From Sulfurimonas sp. (GTDB taxonomy: Bacteria > Campylobacterota > Campylobacteria > Campylobacterales > Sulfurimonadaceae), in NCBI GenBank assembly GCA_027083475.1, contig JALWON010000119.1, positions 1 to 6,744 of the forward strand: DNA of 6,744 nucleotides. Reading direction: 5' to 3'. Numbering within the stretch: position 1 is the first letter of the stretch; each line of letters begins with the position of its first letter. Below are positions 1 through 6,678 of the stretch, piece by piece. The position numbers and the translations under genes were made by a program. Under the pieces are notes generated by a model, which was given only the letters and a program-made list of their open reading frames with translations, was not told the DNA's origin and searched no databases.

Positions 1-2119
1 AGCCATCTGCTTGTTGAAACGATTCAAAAATCAATGCTTGTTTTTCTTTGGGAACACCAATCCCACTATCATGTACTTCAAAGTAAAGATTCTCAGCAAC
101 TTTTTTCAGTTTGAAATGCACGCCGCCCTTGTCTGTAAACTTAATAGCATTGGAGATAAAATTACTCACAATTTGACCCAGTTTTACTCTGTCACTCAAA
201 AAGAGTTCTGGAAAATCAGCACTCATCTCACTTTTGTAAAAGATGTTTTTTTGCTCTGCTACATGAGCAAAACGTTTGTCCATACTTGTGAGAAGTTCTT
301 GCGTCTCAACATTATCTTGATTCACTAGCATCTTCCCAGCTTCCACTTTTGATATATCTAAAATATCATTAATCAAAGAGAGAAGATGTTCACCGCTTTC
401 ATGAATGGCTCTTGCTGATTCTACCTCATCTTCACTCATACCCTTTGACTCATTTGCCGCTAATGTATGTGAGAGTATCAGTAAAGAGTTCAGTGGTGTT
501 CTAAGTTCATGGCTCATATTTGCTAAGAATTCTGACTTATATTTACTTGCTTGTTCTAAATCAACTGCTTTTTGTGCTAACTGTGTACTTGTTTTTTCTA
601 AATGCTCTTTTTGTTTTTTTAAGATTGCACTCTGTTCTACAAGCCTTTCATTACTGACACGTAACTCCTCCTCTTGCACCTGTAACTCTTCTGAAATTGC
701 TTGTTCTTGTTCAAGTGCTCGTTTAATCTCCATTTTTGCATCAATGTTATCGTAGGCTATGCCTATATTTTCACATAGCCCCTCAAGCAACTGGGCAACT
801 TTGTCTTCTACTGCCCCAAAATACCCAAGTTCTATGACACCTTTAATACTCCCTTTAAAATAAAAAGGAAGAAATATCAATGTATCAGGTCTTGCGTTTC
901 CTAAAGCTGATTGTACCTGTATATAATTTTGTGGAATATTTGTAATGCGTGTCATACCATCTTTTAAAGCTGCCTGGCCTATAAGCCCTTCACCCATTGC
1001 ATAGCGTTCTCTCTCTTTTTTGTCACCATCTGTATATGCATACCTATTTGTTTGCACAAGCATTGCACCATTATAAAGATAAATCGTTCCTATTTGTGCA
1101 GAGGTAAACTCACTTAAAACATGTAAAAGTTTATCGCCTAAGGCTTCTTTACTTTGATTCGCTCTTAAGACATCAGAGACACGGTTACGCCCTTGTTCAA
1201 TCCAAATATGTTTTTGATTTGCTTCAAAATTCTCTTTTAAATTTTGTGTCATGACTTGAATAGAGTGCACAAGTTTATCTTCTTTTGAATGTTCTACTAA
1301 AAGAGCACTGTAATCACCATGAGCAATTTTATCAGTATGCTCGGTAATGACTTCAAGATGTTTTTTTAAGTTCTCAATCGAACGTGCAATATCTCCCATC
1401 TCATCTTTTTTGTCTATTCCATATACAGTTTCAGATGTATCGCCTCGAGCAAATTTTTCAATTAAATCACGAAATTTTCGAATAGGACGAATATAATGCA
1501 TATATGCAAACAGAGAAAAAATAAAACCTAAGACAAAGACAATTCCTAAGAGAATCTGAAATTCTTCAATACTTGCCCTTAAGTGTTTCTCACCCATCTG
1601 CTCTAATCGTTTTGCATTCGCATCGGCATGCTCTTGAAGTGCAATAATATTAAGCAGGAGCCGTTTTTCATACTTTATATATTTTTTTACATAGAGTGTT
1701 TTTGCCTCTGCTTGCTCATGACGATTTAAAAGTGCTAAAATAGTTCGGGCACTCTCTTCAAAATCATCAAAAGTTGAAAGATAAGCCATAAAAGAGACTT
1801 TTTCTCCAATAAGGGAAGCTTCTAAAGTACGATGATTTACTTTCATATTTTCAAGTATTTTCAAAACACTATTTTCTGTAACAATGGCTTCTTCTGTATC
1901 GTCTATGTAGAGTGCATTACGAAGCAATAATGTAAGACTCTTAATTTGAATATGGACATCCCGACTCACCTTTGCAAAAACAAAAGGTTTTTCATAAATC
2001 GTTTTTGTCTCATTTTGCAAAGAGTTCATGACAACTATGCCCTTATAGCCAAAGAAAAGACTAAAAGCAATCAAAACAGTAAAACTTAAGGCTAAACGCC
2101 ACAGAATTGAAAATCGCAT
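1..2119 (-). CDS. Membrane sensor histidine kinase (HAMP-GAF-HisKA-HATPase), 3' end outside window
   Basis: The frame is open for 706 codons from ATG at 2119 to the left edge, so the C-terminus is missing. Seen in order: TM helix 1 (about residues 8-30); a mostly helical extracytoplasmic part (about 31-187) whose YEKPF segment recalls four-helix-bundle sensor domains; TM helix 2 (about 188-208); HAMP (about 209-260) followed by a second HAMP-like stretch to about 300; a GAF domain (about 303-455); a long coiled coil (about 456-525); HisKA with the H-box SHELRTPLNS, phosphoacceptor His537; and an HATPase part with N-box SNFISNAIKFT, G1 box DSGIGV and F-box FESFQQADG. The G2 box lies beyond the window. 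It should autophosphorylate and pass phosphate to a receiver, most simply that of the regulator encoded just upstream, whose stop it overlaps by one base. Kinases with this GAF/HisKA type are often hybrids with C-terminal receiver domains; that part cannot be seen here. The signal sensed is unknown. Confidence 0.93.
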   Translation of the reverse strand, partial: MRFSILWRLALSFTVLIAFSLFFGYKGIVVMNSLQNETKTIYEKPFVFAKVSRDVHIQIKSLTLLLRNALYIDDTEEAIVTENSVLKILENMKVNHRTLEASLIGEKVSFMAYLSTFDDFEESARTILALLNRHEQAEAKTLYVKKYIKYEKRLLLNIIALQEHADANAKRLEQMGEKHLRASIEEFQILLGIVFVLGFIFSLFAYMHYIRPIRKFRDLIEKFARGDTSETVYGIDKKDEMGDIARSIENLKKHLEVITEHTDKIAHGDYSALLVEHSKEDKLVHSIQVMTQNLKENFEANQKHIWIEQGRNRVSDVLRANQSKEALGDKLLHVLSEFTSAQIGTIYLYNGAMLVQTNRYAYTDGDKKERERYAMGEGLIGQAALKDGMTRITNIPQNYIQVQSALGNARPDTLIFLPFYFKGSIKGVIELGYFGAVEDKVAQLLEGLCENIGIAYDNIDAKMEIKRALEQEQAISEELQVQEEELRVSNERLVEQSAILKKQKEHLEKTSTQLAQKAVDLEQASKYKSEFLANMSHELRTPLNSLLILSHTLAANESKGMSEDEVESARAIHESGEHLLSLINDILDISKVEAGKMLVNQDNVETQELLTSMDKRFAHVAEQKNIFYKSEMSADFPELFLSDRVKLGQIVSNFISNAIKFTDKGGVHFKLKKVAENLYFEVHDSGIGVPKEKQALIFESFQQADG

Positions 2120-3834
2120 TACTGAATCCCCTTTGCAACAAAGGCTAAAAATGCCTCTTTTTCTAAGGGTTTTGCGAAGTAGTACCCTTGGGAATAATCA
2201 CACCCAAGGGTGGTTAAAAAATCTTTTTGAAACTCCGTTTCTATACCCTCTGCAATCACTTTTAAATGCAAAGCATCTGCCATAGAGATAATCGCCTTAC
2301 AGAGTGCTTCATTGGAGGTATCGGGGATGTTGGAGACAAAAGACTTGTCTATCTTCACAGTATTGACAGGACAGCTTTTGAGATAACTCAAAGAGGAGTA
2401 GCCTGTCCCAAAATCATCAATAGAGAGTGAAAAACCAAGCGCACTAATGTCTAGAAGATAGTTTTTTGGTGAGCCGATATTATCTAAAAGAAGTCGCTCC
2501 GTAATCTCTACCTCCAAATGAGAAGGATCAAGTCTGCCACTCTCAACATGCTCTTTGAGCTTACTATATAAAGAATCATTCATAAATTGCAGGCTCGATG
2601 CATTGATAGCCATGTAGAGCTGTGGATGTTCATCAAGCAACTTCAGTGTCTCTTCTAAAACCCATAAGCCTATATCATAAATCAAACCATTAGATTCAGT
2701 AATGGGAATAAACTCTTCGGGAGAAACAAAGCCGAGTGTTTTATTTTTTTTCCATCGAAGTAATGATTCAGCACCCACAACCTCTTTTTTTTGCAAATCT
2801 ATCACAGGTTGAAAATAGAGTTCAAATTCATCTCTCTCTAAAGCATATTTGAGGTGTTCATCAAGCAAAAGTTCGCGTTTAAGTTTTTCATTGAGCTCTT
2901 GTGTATAAAAACGGAAACAGTTTTTCCCCTCCTCTTTTGCCAAATACATCGCAGTATCAGCATAACTTAAAAGTTTGGTATCACTCTGTGCATGTTCAGG
3001 ATAAAGTGCCACCCCTATACTCACACTCACTTTCATAATATGTGTATCGTAGATAAACTCCTGTGAAGCAATTTGTATCAATTCCTCTATTTTCTGAGTT
3101 ATTGCACTTTCATGCTTTATGCCGGTGAGTAAGACAACAAATTCATCCCCACCATAACGCCCTATAAAATCCGAATTTCGGAGTGAATTTTTAAAAAGCT
3201 TTGACAACTCTTTGAGCAAATAGTCTCCTGCTTCATGCCCTAAAGAGTCATTGATCTTCTTAAAACCATCTAAATCCAAAAAGAGTAATGCAAACATCTC
3301 CTTAGAGCGTTTTGATCGTGCAATTTCACTTTTGAGTCGCACATGAAAGCCTCGACGATTACACAAGCCTGTAAGTAAATCATTATCTGAGAGGTAGCGG
3401 ATCTTCTCTTCATTCTCTTTTCGCTGTTGAATTTCACTATCTAAACCTGCACGCAATCTCCAAAGGTCTAAAAACACATTTACTTTTGAAAGCAGAACAA
3501 AAGAGTCTATAGGCTTGTAAATAAAATCAACTGCACCAGAGAGATACCCTTTTCGACTGTTGCCATCATGACGATCCATAGCGGTGACAAAAATGATTGG
3601 AATATGTTTTGTCGCTTCATCCTCTTTTAAAAATGCCGCCACTTCAAAACCATCCATCTCAGGCATATTGACATCAAGTAAGATAATAGATATATCATGC
3701 TCCAACACTTTTTGTAGAGCTTCATTTCCTGAGCGCGCAGTAACAAGCTCTGCATCAACCTGTTTGAGTATCATGCTTAATGCAAGAATGTTCGTTTTTA
3801 AATCATCTACTATGAGTATTTTTGCTTGTGTCAT
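2119..3834 (-). CDS. Response regulator with GGDEF and EAL domains (c-di-GMP turnover)
   Basis: A 571-residue cytoplasmic protein. Residues 1-122 are a CheY-like receiver: acidic pair Asp10/Asp11, phosphoacceptor Asp54 in LLDVNMPEMDG, Thr84 and Lys107. A short charged helical linker (about 128-148) leads to a GGDEF domain (about 149-312) with an intact GGDEF motif at 228-232 and an RxxD inhibitory site (Arg219-Asp222) five residues before it. The EAL domain (about 322-567) has ESLLR at 356-360 in place of EALLR, and keeps the residues usually needed for catalysis: Glu356, Asn411, Glu443, Asp473/Asp474 in DDFGTGYSS, Lys494, Glu529 and Gln549. It could therefore both make c-di-GMP from two GTP and hydrolyse it to pGpG, with phosphorylation setting the balance; which activity dominates cannot be read from sequence. 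ATG at 3834 is the only good start: an in-frame TGA lies five codons upstream and no strong Shine-Dalgarno is visible. It is the first gene of the operon, followed by the kinase. Confidence 0.95.
   Translation of the reverse strand: MTQAKILIVDDLKTNILALSMILKQVDAELVTARSGNEALQKVLEHDISIILLDVNMPEMDGFEVAAFLKEDEATKHIPIIFVTAMDRHDGNSRKGYLSGAVDFIYKPIDSFVLLSKVNVFLDLWRLRAGLDSEIQQRKENEEKIRYLSDNDLLTGLCNRRGFHVRLKSEIARSKRSKEMFALLFLDLDGFKKINDSLGHEAGDYLLKELSKLFKNSLRNSDFIGRYGGDEFVVLLTGIKHESAITQKIEELIQIASQEFIYDTHIMKVSVSIGVALYPEHAQSDTKLLSYADTAMYLAKEEGKNCFRFYTQELNEKLKRELLLDEHLKYALERDEFELYFQPVIDLQKKEVVGAESLLRWKKNKTLGFVSPEEFIPITESNGLIYDIGLWVLEETLKLLDEHPQLYMAINASSLQFMNDSLYSKLKEHVESGRLDPSHLEVEITERLLLDNIGSPKNYLLDISALGFSLSIDDFGTGYSSLSYLKSCPVNTVKIDKSFVSNIPDTSNEALCKAIISMADALHLKVIAEGIETEFQKDFLTTLGCDYSQGYYFAKPLEKEAFLAFVAKGIQ
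2127..2134 (-). promoter_or_regulatory. Shine-Dalgarno for the histidine kinase, inside the regulator gene
   Basis: On the minus strand AAAGGGGA lies 7 bases before the kinase ATG at 2119 and forms part of the last codons (Lys-Gly-Ile) of the upstream regulator. Regulator stop and kinase start overlap as TAATG. This fixes the kinase start and suggests translational coupling, keeping the two proteins in a set ratio. Confidence 0.75.
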
Positions 3835-3860
3835 GCGATATTTTCTCAGTCATATAAATT

Positions 3861-3877
3861 TTTATAATTCAATTGTA
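3861..3877 (-). promoter_or_regulatory. Possible -10 elements for the regulator/kinase operon
   Basis: On the minus strand, TACAAT (3877-3872) and TATAAA (3866-3861) lie 27-43 bases before the regulator ATG. Either could be a sigma-70 -10 box. Neither has a recognisable -35 box at the usual distance, which is common in Campylobacterota, and the region is so AT-rich that chance matches are likely. Confidence 0.3.
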
Positions 3878-3912
3878 GCGAAGAATTATTAATTTCTTTC
3901 TTATACTCTCTC

Positions 3913-3947
3913 TTTTAACCATTTTTTAACTCCTAAAAGTGTATAAT
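3913..3947 (+). promoter_or_regulatory. Likely guaB promoter (TATAAT with spaced T-tracts)
   Basis: A perfect TATAAT lies at 3942-3947, 22 bases before the guaB start. There is no TTGACA-like box 17 bases upstream. Instead two copies of TTTTAAC (3913-3919 and 3924-3930) stand 11 bases apart, about one helical turn, resembling the periodic T-rich signal known upstream of Campylobacter sigma-70 -10 boxes. Transcription would be expected to begin near 3954, giving a leader of about 16 bases. No riboswitch or attenuator fits in such a leader. Confidence 0.6.
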
Positions 3948-3958
3948 AAAGAAATTTT

Positions 3959-3964
3959 AAAGGA
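3959..3964 (+). promoter_or_regulatory. guaB ribosome binding site, decides the start codon
   Basis: AAAGGA at 3959-3964 leaves 5 bases before the ATG at 3970, a normal spacing. It runs into the ATG at 3964, leaving that codon no room for ribosome binding. The site therefore favours translation from 3970. Confidence 0.65.
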
Positions 3965-3969
3965 TGCCC

Positions 3970-5415
3970 ATGAGAATACGTAAACAAGCCCTCACATTTG
4001 AAGATGTACTTTTAGTACCCCAATATTCCGAAGTTCTTCCAAAAGAAGTATCACTTGAAACAAAGCTCACCAAAAATATCAAACTCAAAATCCCTATGAT
4101 GTCAGCAGCGATGGATACCGTTACAGAGTACCGTGCTGCTATTGCTATGGCGAGACTTGGCGGGATTGGAATTATCCATAAAAATATGGACATCAAAACG
4201 CAATGCAAACAAGTTACAAAAGTGAAAAAAAGTGAAAGTGGTATCATCATCGACCCTATTTTTGTGCACCCTGATGCAACTTTAGCAGATGCTGAAAAAC
4301 TCATGAGAGAGTATAAAATTTCAGGTGTTCCTGTTGTCAATGAACACAACAAACTCTTAGGTATTTTAACAAACCGTGATATGCGTTTTGAAAAAGATAT
4401 GCGAAAACTTATACAAGATGCAATGACACCTATGCCGCTCATTACTGCAAAAAAAGGGATTAGCCTTGATGATGCAGGTGACATCATGCATAAAAACAAA
4501 ATAGAAAAATTGCCTATTATTGATGAAGATGGTTTTTTAAAAGGTCTTGTAACAATCAAGGACATCAAAAAACGCATCGAGTACCCACACTCTAACAAAG
4601 ATGCCTTTGGTCGTCTTGTAGTAGGTGCTGCCATTGGTGTAGGTCAGATTGACCGTGCAAAAGCACTTGTAGATGCAGGATGTGATGTTTTAGTCCTTGA
4701 CTCTGCTCATGGACACTCCAAGGGCATCATAGATACTGTGAAAAAAATCAAAGAGACCATGGAAGTAGATGTCATTGCTGGAAATATAGCAACAAAAGAG
4801 GCTGTAGAATCGCTCATAGAAGCGGGAGTTGATGCTGTAAAAGTAGGGATTGGGCCAGGAAGTATCTGTACGACAAGAATTGTAGCAGGTGTGGGTGTCC
4901 CGCAAATGTCTGCTATTGATGAGTGTGCTGAGGCAGCTCGTCCACATGGTGTACCTGTTATTGCTGATGGTGGCATCAAATACTCTGGCGACATCGCAAA
5001 AGCTTTAGCAGTAGGGGCAAGTTGTGTTATGGCAGGTTCACTTCTTGCAGGAACAGAAGAGTCTCCGGGTGAGACCATCATGTTTCAAGGACGCCAATAC
5101 AAATCATACCGTGGTATGGGAAGTATAGGTGCAATGCAAAAAGGTTCAACAGATAGATACTTCCAAGAGGGAACAGCAGCAGATAAACTTGTTCCTGAAG
5201 GAATTGAAGGTCGTGTGCCATTTCGTGGCTCTATCGCAGGAATTGTGCATCAAATGATGGGTGGACTGCGTTCTTCTATGGGCTACTGTGGAAGTGAAAA
5301 CATCGAGATGTTTTGGGACAAGGCAGAATTTGTTCAAATCACCTCTGCTGGGCTTAAAGAGAGTCATGTGCATGATGTTATCATCACACAAGAAGCTCCG
5401 AATTATCATGTATAA
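3970..5415 (+). CDS. guaB: Inosine-5'-monophosphate dehydrogenase
   Basis: Oxidises IMP to XMP with NAD+, the committed step of guanine nucleotide synthesis, in the cytoplasm. The 481-residue length matches the family (about 480-490). Seen: N-terminal barrel part with LTFEDVLLVP (9-17) and SAAMDTVTE (45-53); two CBS domains inserted at about 92-205 (ISGVPVV and KLPIID segments), which in this family regulate the enzyme by purine nucleotides; the catalytic loop GPGSICTTR with Cys300; phosphate-binding IADGGI (331-336); KSYRGMGS (378-385); and the flap with the Arg396-Tyr397 pair in STDRYFQ, the family's water-activating dyad. Nothing essential is missing. An ATG two codons earlier (3964) would add Met-Pro, but the Shine-Dalgarno spacing and the MRI...ALTFEDVL start seen in related epsilonproteobacterial enzymes favour 3970. 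It is divergent from the signalling operon, and an RDD gene follows after 10 bp, probably on the same transcript. Confidence 0.98.
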   Translation: MRIRKQALTFEDVLLVPQYSEVLPKEVSLETKLTKNIKLKIPMMSAAMDTVTEYRAAIAMARLGGIGIIHKNMDIKTQCKQVTKVKKSESGIIIDPIFVHPDATLADAEKLMREYKISGVPVVNEHNKLLGILTNRDMRFEKDMRKLIQDAMTPMPLITAKKGISLDDAGDIMHKNKIEKLPIIDEDGFLKGLVTIKDIKKRIEYPHSNKDAFGRLVVGAAIGVGQIDRAKALVDAGCDVLVLDSAHGHSKGIIDTVKKIKETMEVDVIAGNIATKEAVESLIEAGVDAVKVGIGPGSICTTRIVAGVGVPQMSAIDECAEAARPHGVPVIADGGIKYSGDIAKALAVGASCVMAGSLLAGTEESPGETIMFQGRQYKSYRGMGSIGAMQKGSTDRYFQEGTAADKLVPEGIEGRVPFRGSIAGIVHQMMGGLRSSMGYCGSENIEMFWDKAEFVQITSAGLKESHVHDVIITQEAPNYHV

Positions 5416-5425
5416 CTAAAAATCT

Positions 5426-5908
5426 ATGAAAGAAGTAGAGTATGCAGGATTTTGGATTCGCTTTGTCGCTTCTTTTTTAGACACCCTTTTTCTCGCACTT
5501 CCAGTTGGCATTCTCATCTACTTTTTGAGTGATGGCAGCTGGTTTGATTTTACACAATACCAAGCAAACTTACAAATGGCAATGGCTGGCAATGCCCATG
5601 CCCTTGAGAAACAACCGCACACTTCTATGCAATGGGAACTTCTGTTTGAATTTTCTCTTTTGATTGTCACCCTGCTCTTTTGGAAAAGATGGCAAGGAGC
5701 AACACCGGGAAAACGATTTGTACACATCCAAATTGTTGATGCAAAAAGTTTTGAAGCCATAAGCAACACACAAGCCATTACCCGTTCTTTAGGCTACATC
5801 CCCTCTACTTTTTTACTCGGATTTGGCTTTTTACTTGTTGCGTTTAGAAAAGATAAACGCAGTTTACATGATTTACTTGCAGGGACTTGTGTTGTCTATG
5901 AAGACTAA
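5426..5908 (+). CDS. RDD family small membrane protein
   Basis: A 160-residue inner-membrane protein. The N-terminus AGFWIRFVASFLDTLFL carries the family's Arg (12) and Asp (19) in the first membrane helix (about 10-33). A second hydrophobic helix spans about 73-87, followed by the conserved GATPGKR (91-97) and IQIVD; a third spans about 122-140, followed by RSLHDLLAGT with Asp149. A polar stretch (about 36-70, rich in Gln, Met and Ala) joins helices 1 and 2. RDD proteins have no single established function; some have been linked to ion transport, and many are hypothetical. The ATG lies 10 bp after the guaB stop with no clear Shine-Dalgarno, so read-through or coupling from guaB is plausible. 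No terminator is seen between them. Its stop (5906-5908) overlaps the stop of the convergent gene. Confidence 0.88.
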   Translation: MKEVEYAGFWIRFVASFLDTLFLALPVGILIYFLSDGSWFDFTQYQANLQMAMAGNAHALEKQPHTSMQWELLFEFSLLIVTLLFWKRWQGATPGKRFVHIQIVDAKSFEAISNTQAITRSLGYIPSTFLLGFGFLLVAFRKDKRSLHDLLAGTCVVYED

Positions 5909-6645
5909 ATCTTTAAATCAAGTTCTTGTAATGTACCTACCTTGCCATTCTCTTTAAGAAAAATAGAACTTGCATCCATCACACCTTGCAAATTGTTTTG
6001 TTTATCTTCAAAATCAAATTTTGTAGAGACATTTTCAAGGTACAAAGCCCCTATACCTTTATCTTTGAGGCTATAAAATTTGTCTTTACCTGAGGCATCT
6101 TTTGTCCAAATAAGCAGTTTATCAAAAACAGCATCATTCTCATCTATCCAGTGATTGCCATCTGTATCATAAGCTTTTAAATCAGTAAACCCATTGCCTG
6201 AATTGGGTCCAAAAAGCTCACTCCCGTCATTAATTGTATTGTCGCCATTTTTATCAAGGGCTAAAAAGCCACTCTGTGCGTTCACAAAGTGGAACTCATC
6301 GCGTTTACCATCTAAATCTAAATCAAGCTTATGGGTAATATCGCTAAAACTCACACTTGTATCACCAAAATTAATGACAAGGGGATCAACAAGGGCATCG
6401 CCTGCTTTAAAACTTACCGACTCCTCTTTGGTTTTTTCACTCCTCAAAGCAAGTGCAAGTTTAAAATCAATCTTTTTTCCATCCTCAAGTGTTACATTCC
6501 CTGATGCTGAAAAATTGAGTGCTTCTGTTTTTGTTTCTCTTTTAGAGTAAGAGTAGTCCACACCCCACCCTTGCAAAGGAGGACAGGATGCAATATCTTC
6601 TTTTGGCATAGCAATATCTAAGTGCCTAACAAAAATAAATGACAT
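5905..6645 (-). CDS. Protein with EF-hand-like calcium-binding loops, function unknown
   Basis: A 246-residue acidic protein. The N-terminal third has the pattern PLQGWGVDYSYS (23-34), a Ser/Ala-rich strand ending in SASGNV, then DGKKIDF, and SVSFKAGDALVDPLVINF (77-93), which recur in hypothetical proteins of sulfur-oxidising epsilonproteobacteria. The middle has three acidic loops: 108-116 (DLDLDG, Asp116), 131-143 (DKNGDNTINDGSE, followed by LFGPNSGNGF) and 160-171 (DTDGNHWIDEND). The third fits a 12-residue EF-hand loop with Asp1, Asp3, Asn5, Asp9 and Asp12. The same block is found at the ends of some large RTX/VCBS-type proteins. There is no signal peptide or membrane helix, so location is unknown. 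The start is uncertain: ATG at 6645 has no Shine-Dalgarno, an internal ATG at 6609 (MPKED) is equally poor, and the frame stays open upstream without a start to a TAA near 6700. The gene may be truncated at its 5' end. Calcium binding is inferred from motif only. Confidence 0.75.
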   Translation of the reverse strand: MSFIFVRHLDIAMPKEDIASCPPLQGWGVDYSYSKRETKTEALNFSASGNVTLEDGKKIDFKLALALRSEKTKEESVSFKAGDALVDPLVINFGDTSVSFSDITHKLDLDLDGKRDEFHFVNAQSGFLALDKNGDNTINDGSELFGPNSGNGFTDLKAYDTDGNHWIDENDAVFDKLLIWTKDASGKDKFYSLKDKGIGALYLENVSTKFDFEDKQNNLQGVMDASSIFLKENGKVGTLQELDLKI

Positions 6646-6678
6646 AAAAGTAGGATTGAAAATTGCTATATAAAAAGT

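Larger units (their letters stand above)
3835..3969. other. Divergent intergenic region between the c-di-GMP operon and guaB
   Basis: A very AT-rich 135-bp region holding the start signals of both outward-facing units. Besides the promoter candidates, a 9-bp inverted repeat (AATTTCTTT at 3891-3899, AAAGAAATT at 3948-3956) flanks the guaB -10 region. In such AT-rich DNA it may be chance. No RNA gene or recognisable operator is seen. Confidence 0.6.

Noticed and set aside
11..755. Plus-strand open frames at 11-328 and 405-755
   Set aside because: They lie antisense to the well-supported kinase HisKA/HATPase and GAF-linker coding and show Cys/Ser/Phe-rich, non-protein-like composition.
3891..3956. 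9-bp inverted repeat as operator or terminator
   Set aside because: The arms are 48 bp apart and made of A/T-rich sequence; chance is a sufficient explanation and it flanks a promoter rather than following a gene.
3957..4634. Minus-strand 225-codon frame over guaB
   Set aside because: It is antisense to the CBS and barrel parts of guaB, with no family resemblance; a shadow frame. The same holds for the minus-strand frames at 4690-5409 and 5518-5778.
6194..6550. Plus-strand 118-codon frame
   Set aside because: It is antisense to the EF-hand gene, is Ser/Leu/Pro-rich and has no recognisable motif.
6649..6662. GGATTGAAA string resembling the end of some CRISPR repeats
   Set aside because: There is only one copy, with no second repeat at spacer distance before the window ends.
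6656..6674. TTGAAA followed by TATAAA as a plus-strand promoter
   Set aside because: The spacing is only 7 bases, and the -10 candidate sits directly before the ATG at 6679.
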